This document shows positions 15,014 through 22,748 of a stretch of DNA of 27,439 bases, piece by piece. This stretch comes from JAJUJL01 sp041736465 (GTDB taxonomy: Bacteria; Chloroflexota; Anaerolineae; Anaerolineales; UBA4823). Numbering within the stretch: the stretch's first letter is position 1; each line of letters starts with the position of its first letter. The translations under genes were made by a program, and so were the position numbers. The stretch covers positions 1 to 27,439 of the forward strand of contig JBGSTO010000298.1 of NCBI GenBank assembly GCA_041736465.1. The letters run 5' to 3'. Below the pieces are notes generated by a model that was not told the DNA's origin, searched no databases, and worked only from the letters and a program-made list of their open reading frames with translations.

Positions 15014-15574
15014 ATGTACTCGAAAGCCCACTCAACCCGTTGGGTTCACATCGCCCTGAGCGTCCTGCTGGCTTTAGCCGTGCTGGCGGGTGCATTGCCC
15101 CGCCCGGCGATGGCGGCTGCCACAGAGCCGGCTGCCGCCTGCGCTAAAACGCATACTGTCACCAACCGAGAAACCATCTACCGCATCGCTCGCACATACA
15201 AGGTCCCGGTCAACCGCCTTGCAAAAGCCAACCTCCTGGTTCGCCCGTATAAGCTCCAGGATGGGCAGGTGCTGTGCATCCCGGCTGATCCTACCGTCAC
15301 CGGCGCCGGCAAGTTCAGTGTAGTTTTCAAAGGGACTACTGTCAAGATCGAGGGCAGCAGCTTCAAGAAACAGTATCCTTTTTTCGTCCGCGTGCGCGAG
15401 AATGACACCAGCAAATGGTTCAAGCTGGGCGCAGCCCAATCGAACCGAGACGGGAATCTGGTGGTGACGCTGGATGTGCCGAAAGAGCTTCAAAATAAGC
15501 CTGTTCTTACCGTCTGCTTGAAGGATGGTGTTACCGATGGTTTGGTGTGCAAGCGGGTCTACCGGCAGAATTAG
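15014..15574 (+). CDS. secreted LysM-domain protein
   Basis: The 186-residue protein has a signal peptide (hydrophobic core about 13-27, likely cleavage after AMA near residue 34) and a single LysM domain (about 46-90, THTVTNRETIYRIARTYKV to VLCIPAD). A C-terminal domain of about 85 residues is beta-rich and unassigned. Four Cys residues, one pair in the LysM region and one near the C-terminus (VCLKDG, LVCKRV), could form disulfides outside the cell. LysM binds peptidoglycan or chitin-like glycans. The ATG at 15014 has GGAGG 7 bases upstream. It is monocistronic and ends at a strong hairpin. The redox operon's TlpA is a conceivable partner for these Cys residues but nothing shows this. Confidence 0.87.
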   Translation: MYSKAHSTRWVHIALSVLLALAVLAGALPRPAMAAATEPAAACAKTHTVTNRETIYRIARTYKVPVNRLAKANLLVRPYKLQDGQVLCIPADPTVTGAGKFSVVFKGTTVKIEGSSFKKQYPFFVRVRENDTSKWFKLGAAQSNRDGNLVVTLDVPKELQNKPVLTVCLKDGVTDGLVCKRVYRQN

Positions 15575-15608
15575 ATAAACCTGCACAAACACTAGAATTC
15601 ACCTGTGT

Positions 15609-15651
15609 AACCTCACACCTCCCGAGCTTTAATTCCGGGAGGTGTGAGGTT
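15609..15651 (+). terminator. strong stem-loop, probable terminator of the LysM gene
   Basis: AACCTCACACCTCCCG (15609-15624) pairs perfectly over 16 bases with its complement at 15636-15651, leaving an 11-base loop. It starts 34 bases after the LysM stop. Only a short T-run (ttt) follows, so termination strength is uncertain. Confidence 0.7.
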
Positions 15652-15696
15652 TCTATCATCTTGCAAGGAGGCTGGCGTACGTATCGCCGCCGGGAA

Positions 15697-15724
15697 AGCG
15701 GCTGGATACCAGCGGCTGGATACC
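15697..15724 (+). repeat. tandem duplication of a 14-base unit
   Basis: AGCGGCTGGATACC occurs twice back to back (15697-15710 and 15711-15724) in the noncoding gap between the LysM terminator and the end of the DUF4097-like gene. It looks like a simple slippage duplication. Confidence 0.8.
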
Positions 15725-15754
15725 AATCAAGGTGCTCGTCGATCTGTATGCAGG

Positions 15755-16534
15755 TCAGGGAGCTGCAAATTCCCTGATCTCCAGAGACAGGTTCCCAGAC
15801 AGGCTGTTAAATATAATGCTGGCAGGGGCTTCGCCTCCCGCCTGCTTTTCGGAGGCAGACCTGGCATCACGCAGCTTCCCGCTGAATGTCTGCATACGCA
15901 CACGATGAGGAAAAGGCGCCGGCGAGGCCAGGCGCACGTCCCCAGAAACCGAGCTAAAACGATATGGCTGTGGCGAGACCGGCGTTTCCAGGTAGATATC
16001 GCCGCTGACCACTTTGGCGTTCACCTCCGGGAGCGAGGAGGCCTTCAGACTTGCATCGCCAGACACCGTGTCCAGCATCAGCGCTCCGTCCAGGCGCTGC
16101 CCATTAATATCTCCGCTGACGGTTTTCAGCCGCAGATCGCCGCTCAGGTCGGAAAGCTCCAGCTTGCCGCTTACACTTTCCAGGTTCATCTCGCCGTGCA
16201 CGCCCTGCACCTCAATAGAGCTGCTCACCGTTTTAATCTTCAGGTCGCACTCCGGTGGCACCGAGACAGTGTATGCCACCCGGCATGGTTTGTGCTTGTT
16301 CCAGGAAGGCAGCCTGTCATCGTAGCGTATGGTCACCCGCACGCTGCCATCGGCTTCCTGTTCAATCTCTGGAAACATACACTCGAGATCACCTGAGTCT
16401 GGATCGATAGCGGCCCTAACCGCCATCTCACCTTCAAGTCCTGGCTGGATGGATACATGTCCGCGCAGGTTGGACAGCTTCAAGCTTGCCTGCGGCGGCA
16501 CGGAAAACAACCGTTCGATCACCAACTCGTCCAT
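15755..16534 (-). CDS. DUF4097-like beta-helix protein
   Basis: The 259-residue product is built of repeating short beta-strand units with a recurrent VSG motif (ESVSGKLEL, KTVSGDING, DTVSGDASL, KVVSGDIYL, SSVSGDVRL), the hallmark of the DUF4097/YvlB-C (putative adhesin) fold. There is no signal peptide or membrane segment. The ATG at 16534 has GAGG 5 bases before it; the frame extends to 16618 but that part lies over the preceding gene. It is the last gene of the DUF2089 operon, 7 bases after the SHOCT-like gene. In Bacillota, YvlB/LiaX-type proteins are linked with the cell-envelope stress response, so a similar role is possible. Confidence 0.85.
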   Translation of the reverse strand: MDELVIERLFSVPPQASLKLSNLRGHVSIQPGLEGEMAVRAAIDPDSGDLECMFPEIEQEADGSVRVTIRYDDRLPSWNKHKPCRVAYTVSVPPECDLKIKTVSSSIEVQGVHGEMNLESVSGKLELSDLSGDLRLKTVSGDINGQRLDGALMLDTVSGDASLKASSLPEVNAKVVSGDIYLETPVSPQPYRFSSVSGDVRLASPAPFPHRVRMQTFSGKLRDARSASEKQAGGEAPASIIFNSLSGNLSLEIREFAAP

Positions 16535-16541
16535 GGCTGCC

Positions 16542-16913
16542 TCACTCAATATAGATCTCGATATGCTCGCCATCTTCCTCGTCGAGCACATCGATGATTT
16601 TGCCCTCTGCGCCGGCATTGATCGCTTCCATCAGCTCATCAAAAGCTACGCCGGGAGCGTACTGCGAAGCGATGTTCAGGCCTGCATCGACCAGGCGAAG
16701 CGGTAAATTGACCGTAGCCTTGGCCTTGCCGGTAATCGTGTCTGTGACGCGAACCCGCAGCATACGCGCATTCCCGGCGCGGCCAAGCGGGGCCTTGCGG
16801 ACGGGCTTACGCGTCTCCGCCAGAGCCGCCAGAAGACGGGCGCCTTCTTCTGCAGAGATCTTCCCCTCGTCGATCATACGCAAAATCTTGAGACGTTCTT
16901 CAGGTGTTGCCAT
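16542..16913 (-). CDS. SHOCT-like domain protein with acidic C-terminal tail
   Basis: This 123-residue protein begins with a helical SHOCT-like module (EERLKILRMIDEGKISAEEG, residues about 5-24) and a basic linker. It continues with a beta/alpha domain starting LRVRVTDTITGKAKATVNLP and ends in an acidic stretch EDGEHIEIYIE. This layout is common in YvlB/LiaX-related proteins. No membrane segment. The ATG has GGAGG 5 bases upstream. It follows the membrane-protein gene by 44 bases and precedes the DUF4097-like gene by 7. Its C-terminal half resembles the end of the 241-residue neighbour. Function is unknown; the module may mediate protein-protein contact. Confidence 0.85.
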   Translation of the reverse strand: MATPEERLKILRMIDEGKISAEEGARLLAALAETRKPVRKAPLGRAGNARMLRVRVTDTITGKAKATVNLPLRLVDAGLNIASQYAPGVAFDELMEAINAGAEGKIIDVLDEEDGEHIEIYIE

Positions 16914-16957
16914 ATCAGCCTCCTACATCGGCGGGCATCTGCCCACCTGTGATTTTT

Positions 16958-17683
16958 CTATCCAATGTAAATCTGTACCTCTTCGCCATCATCCGTATCA
17001 TCGACGTGAATATACAGCGGCTGGTCCTGATTGGTAGAGTTACTCAATGCAATGAGCACCTCATCCACAGATGTATTATCTAACCTGGCGATACGCCCCC
17101 GAACCAAACGCAGCAGCCAGGCGATGAAGCCCAGCGGTAGAGGAAAACTCAAGTTGATATTCCGCGGGCGTTCGCCTTCTTTCTGCTTAATCCGCAGATG
17201 CAGCCAGCGAGCGGTGCGTGACTGCCATGCCAGGGCTACCAGCACCAGGCCAATGACAAACGGTGTAGATGCGCACACAAACCAGAAACCCAGTCCACTG
17301 CTTTGCAGCACCTGATACATCATAAGCCCGCCCAGCACGGTTACGATCACGCCGGCCCACAAGGGATACATGGAAATGCGCCGGAAGCGCGCGAAGTCCG
17401 GCGGCTGTTCAGGGGTGAAAGTCTCTCCCACCCGGGCTCGCTCTCCGGCAAAGGCGGCATCCTGCGGGGCGGCGGGCGGCGGCGAGGCAGCCGGCTGCAC
17501 GGGCAGGGCTTGCTCTTGCCCAAGCTCAGCTTCCAACTCGGGGAGGCTGTCTTCCAGATCTCCGGCATCTTCCTGATCTTGAGCTTCTCCCAGCGCCTGA
17601 AGCAGATTCAAACCCTCTTCAGGTGTAATCCGCCCGCTTTCGATCATTTCTAAGATTATCCGCCGTTCCTGATCGCTTGCCAT
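16958..17683 (-). CDS. SHOCT-like membrane protein with two TM helices
   Basis: The 241-residue protein has an N-terminal SHOCT-like module (QERRIILEMIESGRITPEEG) and a long acidic and Ala/Pro-rich linker (about 35-95). Two membrane helices follow (about 107-126 and 132-151), then a cytoplasmic C-terminal domain with NLSFPLPLGF, SVDEVLIAL and the acidic ending DDGEEVQIYIG. The C-terminal domain parallels that of the downstream 123-residue protein. It probably anchors the system at the membrane with both ends inside. The gene lies in the middle of the DUF2089 operon. No function is known. Confidence 0.84.
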   Translation of the reverse strand: MASDQERRIILEMIESGRITPEEGLNLLQALGEAQDQEDAGDLEDSLPELEAELGQEQALPVQPAASPPPAAPQDAAFAGERARVGETFTPEQPPDFARFRRISMYPLWAGVIVTVLGGLMMYQVLQSSGLGFWFVCASTPFVIGLVLVALAWQSRTARWLHLRIKQKEGERPRNINLSFPLPLGFIAWLLRLVRGRIARLDNTSVDEVLIALSNSTNQDQPLYIHVDDTDDGEEVQIYIG

Positions 17684-17711
17684 CTCAATAAACCTCTTTC
17701 CAAAAGAGTGT

Positions 17712-18953
17712 CTACTCGGAACGCCCTTCTAATGCTGCCAGCAGGTGCTCGGCTTCTTCAACACTGATCTTCTTTTCCTGAAGCATCCGCAAGATCATCA
17801 AACGTTCCTCATCAGAAACCTGAGGCGAAGCAGGACGGGGCGGCTCTCCAGGGACAGGAGGGCGCCACTCGAAATTCCAGGCAAAGCCGCCCGACCGGCT
17901 GCGCCGTTCGGCGGCCCGCGCCTTCAATTCTGCCTTACGCGCGGCTGCCTCAATCTTACGCTGCATACGCTCTTGAGCCCGGCGCAGCTTATCCTGGGCG
18001 CGCTGGCTGGAGCGATCAGATGCCTGGCGGGTGCGCTCTAAGATCCGGTCGACCTCGACACCCGGCAGGTTCATGGAAGCCAATCGCTGCTGTAGTTCTT
18101 CCATTTGACGGTCTAATATCGCGCCGTGAGAACGCAGCTCGCTTTCAACTTGCTCAGCGATCTGATCCGCCAGCTCGGCTTGCAGGTCAACCTGCTCGCC
18201 CCAGTCGACATCCCTGCTTTCAAAGGATACCCCACCGCCGGCGGTGAGCTTCATTTCTGCTTCGCCTGCTCCCATAATCTGTTGGTGGGTTGGCTGGTTC
18301 AGCGTAGAATATTCATCGGCAATTCTTACCTGGATATTTTGCGCACCGCTGGTCAGGTCTACTTTCAGACTGGCATCCTCTGGCACCCGGCAGTGGATTT
18401 CTCCGCCGGCAGTCACCTGGTAGTGCTTACCCAGCAGCAAAGACAGGCGCAGCCGGGCACTGCCTCCCACAACGACATGCAGGTCTCCTTCAAGGTCGCG
18501 CACATCCAGATCTCCGCCGATTTCGAGCCTGCAGGCGCCTTCCACATCCCGCACGATGGCATTCCCACCGACCGAGATGACTTCCAAATCACCAGCCACA
18601 CGCTTAACAATCAGCTCGCCGTCTACTTGTTCAACCTTAACCGGACCGACATCGCGCAGTTCCAGGCTCCCGTCAACAGTTTCAATCTCGATTGCCTGTT
18701 CAACGTACTTGATGTGGGCGCCGCCATGCACACGTTCGATACGCAGGTGTGACTCCTGCGGCAGGCGAACCAGCAAATCCTGGTGGCAGGAGATCCGAAT
18801 CTCCTCGTCGCTGTGTTCAACCTTCAGCTCTTCCTCGGAACCGGTCTTGAGCAGGATTTCCGGGCGATCCCAACCTTTCAACTGCAGGTTGCCGCTAATT
18901 TTCTCCAGAACCACCCTGGGACTCTCGCCGCTGTTGATCAATCTGGTGGTCAT
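17712..18953 (-). CDS. DUF4097-like beta-helix protein with coiled coil and C-terminal SHOCT-like module
   Basis: The 413-residue product has three parts. Residues about 1-210 are repeating beta strands (ETVDGSLELRDV, EQVDGELIVKRV, GGDLDVRDLEGDL), which is DUF4097-like. Residues about 240-355 are long charged helices rich in Arg, Ala, Glu and Gln, a likely coiled coil. After a Pro-rich linker, the last 32 residues are a SHOCT-like module (DEERLMILRMLQEKKISVEE). The ATG at 18953 is chosen because GGAGG lies 5 bases upstream and it begins 1 base after the DUF2089 stop. The open frame from 19046 is an overlap artefact. No signal peptide or membrane helix. It resembles LiaX-type proteins in having both domains, in reversed order. 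Confidence 0.86.
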   Translation of the reverse strand: MTTRLINSGESPRVVLEKISGNLQLKGWDRPEILLKTGSEEELKVEHSDEEIRISCHQDLLVRLPQESHLRIERVHGGAHIKYVEQAIEIETVDGSLELRDVGPVKVEQVDGELIVKRVAGDLEVISVGGNAIVRDVEGACRLEIGGDLDVRDLEGDLHVVVGGSARLRLSLLLGKHYQVTAGGEIHCRVPEDASLKVDLTSGAQNIQVRIADEYSTLNQPTHQQIMGAGEAEMKLTAGGGVSFESRDVDWGEQVDLQAELADQIAEQVESELRSHGAILDRQMEELQQRLASMNLPGVEVDRILERTRQASDRSSQRAQDKLRRAQERMQRKIEAAARKAELKARAAERRSRSGGFAWNFEWRPPVPGEPPRPASPQVSDEERLMILRMLQEKKISVEEAEHLLAALEGRSE

Positions 18954-18954
18954 C

Positions 18955-19341
18955 TCAGCCTCCTCGCTCCTTGAGCAGCTGCATTGCCTTCTCAGCGCTG
19001 ATGAGGCCGCGATCCAGGTTTTCAAGGATTTTCTGGCGATCCTCATCGCTCAACCCAGCTGCATCTTCATTGGTTCCGGGTTCGTACCCCAGGGCGCGAA
19101 TCACCTCGTGCAGCCGGTTGCGGATCGTAGGGTACGACAGCCCCAGTTCTCCTTCCATGCGGGTAATCTTGCCTTCGCAGCGAACGAAGGTCTCGATGAA
19201 GCCTATTTGTTCGGCGGTTAGCTGCGCAAAGGAGGTGGCAATAAAACGGCTTTCGATGGTCGTGTCACAATCCCGGCAGTGTATACGGGTGACATGTACC
19301 TCTCCACCGCAGATTGGGCATTTACTGGGCAATACGTTCAT
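18955..19341 (-). CDS. DUF2089-family zinc-finger/HTH regulator
   Basis: The 128-residue protein has an N-terminal zinc ribbon (CPICGG and CRDC, four Cys) followed by a helix-turn-helix-like region (GFIETFVRCEGKITRMEGEL, then LSYPTIRNRL) and a C-terminal SHOCT-like module (SDEDRQKILENLDRGLISAE). This is the DUF2089 arrangement, thought to be a DNA-binding regulator. It is the first gene of the operon and has its own strong promoter, with an inverted repeat beside it, so autoregulation is plausible. The ATG follows a CGAGGA motif about 8 bases upstream. What it responds to is unknown; the company of envelope-type proteins suggests cell-surface stress. Confidence 0.9.
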   Translation of the reverse strand: MNVLPSKCPICGGEVHVTRIHCRDCDTTIESRFIATSFAQLTAEQIGFIETFVRCEGKITRMEGELGLSYPTIRNRLHEVIRALGYEPGTNEDAAGLSDEDRQKILENLDRGLISAEKAMQLLKERGG

Positions 19342-19380
19342 GGTTCACATCCTCGTATCCTGAAGAACACAAGTTATAGC

Positions 19381-19393
19381 GGATTAACAATCC
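19381..19393. promoter_or_regulatory. inverted repeat, candidate operator
   Basis: GGATT-AAC-AATCC is a perfect 5-bp palindrome with a 3-base centre lying just downstream of the -10 box and at about the first transcribed bases of the DUF2089 operon. Its position suits a repressor site, possibly for DUF2089 itself. Short palindromes arise by chance, so confidence is modest. Confidence 0.35.
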
Positions 19394-19401
19394 TTAAACG
19401 T

Positions 19402-19430
19402 ATTATATTGATATTTTATTATTTCGTCAA
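19402..19430 (-). promoter_or_regulatory. near-consensus sigma-70 promoter of the DUF2089 operon
   Basis: On the minus strand TTGACG (19430-19425) and a perfect TATAAT (19407-19402) are 17 bases apart with an AT-rich spacer. The predicted start near 19396 gives a leader of about 55 bases before the ATG at 19341. The surrounding DNA is distinctly AT-rich compared with the rest of the window. Confidence 0.8.
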
Positions 19431-19533
19431 GGGAAATTAAGAATATTGAAATGTCATTTCGAAAAATCAATGCGGCAGACCGGCGGAGAGCGCTGCCGAG
19501 CCCTATCGAGACGTGCCTGGCAAGTCCGGGAGG

Positions 19534-21081
19534 TTAGCGCGGCTCCCTTTGGATGAAACTGGCGCTGTTAGAACAATCGCAAGCGGTGACCACACTTGAA
19601 AGACGTGTCAGTGTGCCCTGGTAGACGCTGGGCCCGTTATGCGCCACCCAGCCATCCAGGTTGAAAGCCAGCACGCCTCCGGCAAAACCTGCTGCCGGGA
19701 TCCACTCCCCGTTGTACTTGCGTGCAATGTGAATATGGGTACCGGTGCTGGAGCCGCCCTCACAAGAGGGATGTCCGATGCGATCACCGGCTTTCAATAC
19801 GGCTCCCAATGGAGCGCGGCCAAAACTCGCCAGGTGCAAATAGAAAATCGCCCAACCTGTATTTTCGTTGCCGTCCCCGTCCAGGTCGAGAATAACTTCG
19901 CCGACGTCGACGCGCGCCACCACGCCATCCGCAATGGCAACCGCCCATACATCGGTTTCCTGGCAGCCCGAGGCTGCCGACGGCGGAGCAAAATCGATCG
20001 CCGCATAAGGGCGGGCACTTCCCCAGGCTGTGTGCGGGCCTCCCGTATAAGCCCAAACCAGACCCGGTTCAAACGGCAGCAAGAACGGCGGCTGTTCCAG
20101 GCTGCCGGGGATATGCAGATCGTTCATTTGCCAGGGGTCGCCAAACAAGCCGCTATAGGTGCTGGCAAAACCTTCGGGGCTGGTGGCACGCACAAAATTT
20201 TCTACCCCCATGAGGGCGTTAAAAAACCGGTGCAAACCAACCGTGGCGGCATTTTGCCAGGGGTCGAAAAGCACCATGCGCCCATCATGCAGTTCCAGGC
20301 TGGATAGATCAGCCGTACGCCAGGCATAGTAGCCATCGTTCAGCAAATTGGCGCCCCATAGGAGCTGCCTGTAAAGGCCTTCACGCCTGCGGTCGCGGTT
20401 GCCCAGGGGATATGTCAGCTCATCCGGAGCCGGCTCAGGATTGCTCAATGCCCCCGATTGGTATTCAAGCAGCGCCAGCAGCAGGCGCGGGCTGACGCTG
20501 AACTTGAGCGCCACCAGGTTTACGATCTCGGCAGCGCCGCGTTCTCCGCCTTCAGCATATTCGCGGTAGCCGGCTAGCCAACCAGGATGCCCGGCGACAA
20601 ACTCTGCGGTCTGGAAACCTGCCTGGACAGGGCTGTTAACAAAATGGCTGTCCGGCAGTATGCGGTAATCACTGCCCCACAGCGGCAGGTAATAAATCGG
20701 TATCTTCATGGGCATACTGCCCGGCATGGTGGTAGCCGATTCGGGGATGAAGGTGTTTGCCTGGCGGATTTCTTCGACGGTGGTGTTAAATCGCGAGGCC
20801 AGCCCTGCCAGTGTGTCCCCCGGTTGAGCGATGTAGTCCACCAGCTCGCCCGGCGCATAACGCGGCCGGTTTGAGAACAGACCTGGGATATCCCCGAATT
20901 GTTGATCTCCGGAGCCGGTCTCGAGCCCTTCCCCGGACTCGGCGTTCGAGCCAGACTGCGCTCCCAAAAACGGAAGAGCCGCCGGGGAGTTTTGACAGGC
21001 GCTCAACAGCCACACGGCAATCAGGAATAGAAGCAGCGGCGGAAAGGCTTGGCGCGGGGGAGAAAAAAGGCGCGCTTTCAT
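19534..21081 (-). CDS. LysM / M23 metallopeptidase lipoprotein, paralog 1
   Basis: The 515-residue protein has a lipoprotein signal (lipobox LSAC, Cys29) and a LysM domain (QPGDTLAGLASRFN, about 84-130). A central helical domain follows (SPRLLLALLEYQSG at 197-210, GLYRQL, GYYAWR), then a C-terminal M23 domain. The zinc site is readable as His350 (GGPH), Asp363 (AAIDFAP) and the HIH pair 449-451, in the spacing of beta-lytic/LasA-type enzymes. A DLDGDGNENTGW loop near 399-410 looks like a calcium-binding insertion. M23 enzymes cut peptidoglycan cross-bridges or peptide stems. It is anchored outside the membrane. No Shine-Dalgarno precedes the ATG. It is the last of three similar genes. Confidence 0.9.
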   Translation of the reverse strand: MKARLFSPPRQAFPPLLLFLIAVWLLSACQNSPAALPFLGAQSGSNAESGEGLETGSGDQQFGDIPGLFSNRPRYAPGELVDYIAQPGDTLAGLASRFNTTVEEIRQANTFIPESATTMPGSMPMKIPIYYLPLWGSDYRILPDSHFVNSPVQAGFQTAEFVAGHPGWLAGYREYAEGGERGAAEIVNLVALKFSVSPRLLLALLEYQSGALSNPEPAPDELTYPLGNRDRRREGLYRQLLWGANLLNDGYYAWRTADLSSLELHDGRMVLFDPWQNAATVGLHRFFNALMGVENFVRATSPEGFASTYSGLFGDPWQMNDLHIPGSLEQPPFLLPFEPGLVWAYTGGPHTAWGSARPYAAIDFAPPSAASGCQETDVWAVAIADGVVARVDVGEVILDLDGDGNENTGWAIFYLHLASFGRAPLGAVLKAGDRIGHPSCEGGSSTGTHIHIARKYNGEWIPAAGFAGGVLAFNLDGWVAHNGPSVYQGTLTRLSSVVTACDCSNSASFIQREPR

Positions 21082-21098
21082 GGGCGCGAAATTATACC

Positions 21099-22718
21099 TT
21101 AATACGGATCTTCATCAGTGCGCATGATATTGGTACCGAAGGAGCCACAGGTGCATGCCTCCACCGTCTGGTCGCCGCGGGTCATTGTCCCTTTGTAGGC
21201 AGCCTCGCCGTCATACACACGCCAGCCGCTCAGCACAAATGGCATCGGCCCATCGGCGGCAATCCACTCACCATTATACTTGCGAGCGAAGTGCACGTGC
21301 GTTCCAGTTGCCTGCCCTCCCTCGCAGGATGGGTGACCCAGGCGGTCTCCAGTTTCCACCCACGAGCCAACGGGGATGCTGCCTTTGACGGAGACATGCA
21401 GATAAAGCAGAACCCACCCGGTCTGCTCGTGACCATCCCCGTCCAGATCCAATACCATCAGGCCTCTTTCAGAGCGAACCACCAGTCCAGACGCAGAAGC
21501 CGTCACCCAGGCGTAGGATTCGGTACAGCCGGGGGTATCGCTGGCGGGGGCAAAATCAATGGCTGCATAAGAGCCTTCGTGCTCCCAGGCACCGTGCGGC
21601 CCCCCGCTATAGCTCCACAGACGATTTTTCTCGAAGGGCAGCACCAGTTGGGGCTGCTGCAATCCAGGCGGGTACAGCGGTTCAACCGTCTGTGCCCGCA
21701 CCCAGGGATTGCCAAACATGCGCTCATACAAAGTCGGGAAACCGTCAACCAGGCTCAACGCCTGCACCCAGCGCTGGCTGTCAAAAATCTTGGAGAAATA
21801 ATACTGCACTGCCACGCTGCCGGCGTTCTGGTCGGGAGCCAACCGGGCACTGATCCCATCCGAAAATCGCAAATCCAGCAGGCGCCCTTCTCGCCAGTAA
21901 TAGTACCCCACCGAGAGATGGTTCACTGCCCACACCAGCTGCTTATACAGCCCTTTTGAATTCAAATCCACATACCCCATCGGGTAGTCGCGAGCGCTGC
22001 CGCCTGCCGGTTGTCCATACACCCAACCGCTCTGATATTCCAGCAGTGCCAGGAGCAAACGCGGGTTGATGGAGTTTTCGATTGCCACCCGCCTGATTAC
22101 AGCAGCTCCGCTGGTCGTGCCCGTGCTTTGCAGCCATTCCTTGTAAGTGCTGAGATAGCCGCCAGCCTGGGTGGCATATTCCTCGATATTCAAGTCAACC
22201 GCCGATGGAGAGTACACCAGCTCGCTGTCTGGGATCAGGCGCTGCGAGGAGGTGGTGTTGAACAGGCGGCGGGGAATCAACAGCAGCTGGTTGGGTGGAA
22301 GCAGTGCGTCGCCAGGCAGTGGTTCTGGCGAGGTGATCTCGCCTGGCTCAACTCCGAAGCGCACCGCTACGACAGGCAGCGTATCGGCTGCCTGTGTATA
22401 GTATAAGATCGGCATTTTATTCAACGCTTCTGCAGAGGGAGTCGCCGGTTTGGGCAGTTCCACCTGGGCCGTCACAGCGGTCGGCTCGAGCAGCTGAACC
22501 GGTTGGGGTTCCGGGGTGTTCTGCGGTTGAGAAGCCGGTGGGGTGGCAAATAAAAAGTTCAGTTCGGAGGACGGGGTAGCCGGTGCGGTTGGCGGGATGA
22601 AATATACCGGAGCTGCAACGCAGGCGTTGAGCAGCAAGCTGGTGATCAATACCAACGAATAAACGCGCAGCTTCATGCCTGCGTTCACCTTTTTTTCATA
22701 CCGGATCAGCGCACACAT
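21099..22718 (-). CDS. LysM-like / M23 metallopeptidase lipoprotein, paralog 2
   Basis: This 539-residue protein (from the 22718 start) has a lipobox LLNAC and a Pro/Thr-rich linker. Its LysM-like segment is degenerate (TQAADTLPVVAVRFGV in place of QPGDTL). It then has the same central domain (NPRLLLALLEYQSGW, GLYKQL, GYYYWR) and M23 domain as its neighbours: GGPH, AAIDFAP and a THVHF pair for zinc. A DLDGDGHEQTGW loop is present. The ATG at 22718 has GAGG 6 bases upstream. An internal ATG at 22676 gives a shorter, more typical lipoprotein signal and is a fair alternative. It follows paralog 3 by 30 bases and precedes paralog 1 by 17, forming one transcription unit. Confidence 0.88.
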   Translation of the reverse strand: MCALIRYEKKVNAGMKLRVYSLVLITSLLLNACVAAPVYFIPPTAPATPSSELNFLFATPPASQPQNTPEPQPVQLLEPTAVTAQVELPKPATPSAEALNKMPILYYTQAADTLPVVAVRFGVEPGEITSPEPLPGDALLPPNQLLLIPRRLFNTTSSQRLIPDSELVYSPSAVDLNIEEYATQAGGYLSTYKEWLQSTGTTSGAAVIRRVAIENSINPRLLLALLEYQSGWVYGQPAGGSARDYPMGYVDLNSKGLYKQLVWAVNHLSVGYYYWREGRLLDLRFSDGISARLAPDQNAGSVAVQYYFSKIFDSQRWVQALSLVDGFPTLYERMFGNPWVRAQTVEPLYPPGLQQPQLVLPFEKNRLWSYSGGPHGAWEHEGSYAAIDFAPASDTPGCTESYAWVTASASGLVVRSERGLMVLDLDGDGHEQTGWVLLYLHVSVKGSIPVGSWVETGDRLGHPSCEGGQATGTHVHFARKYNGEWIAADGPMPFVLSGWRVYDGEAAYKGTMTRGDQTVEACTCGSFGTNIMRTDEDPY

Positions 22719-22748
22719 CATTTTCCTCACCCTGTCTGTCTCCCCGCC

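Noticed and set aside
15755..15777. Hairpin (TCAGGGA/TCCCTGA) as a terminator of the DUF4097-like gene.
   Set aside because: It overlaps the stop codon, the stem is only 7 bp and no U-run follows on the minus strand.
20811..21959. 382-codon plus-strand open frame across two M23 lipoprotein genes.
   Set aside because: It crosses the boundary between two well-supported genes on the other strand and its product shows no recognisable domain.
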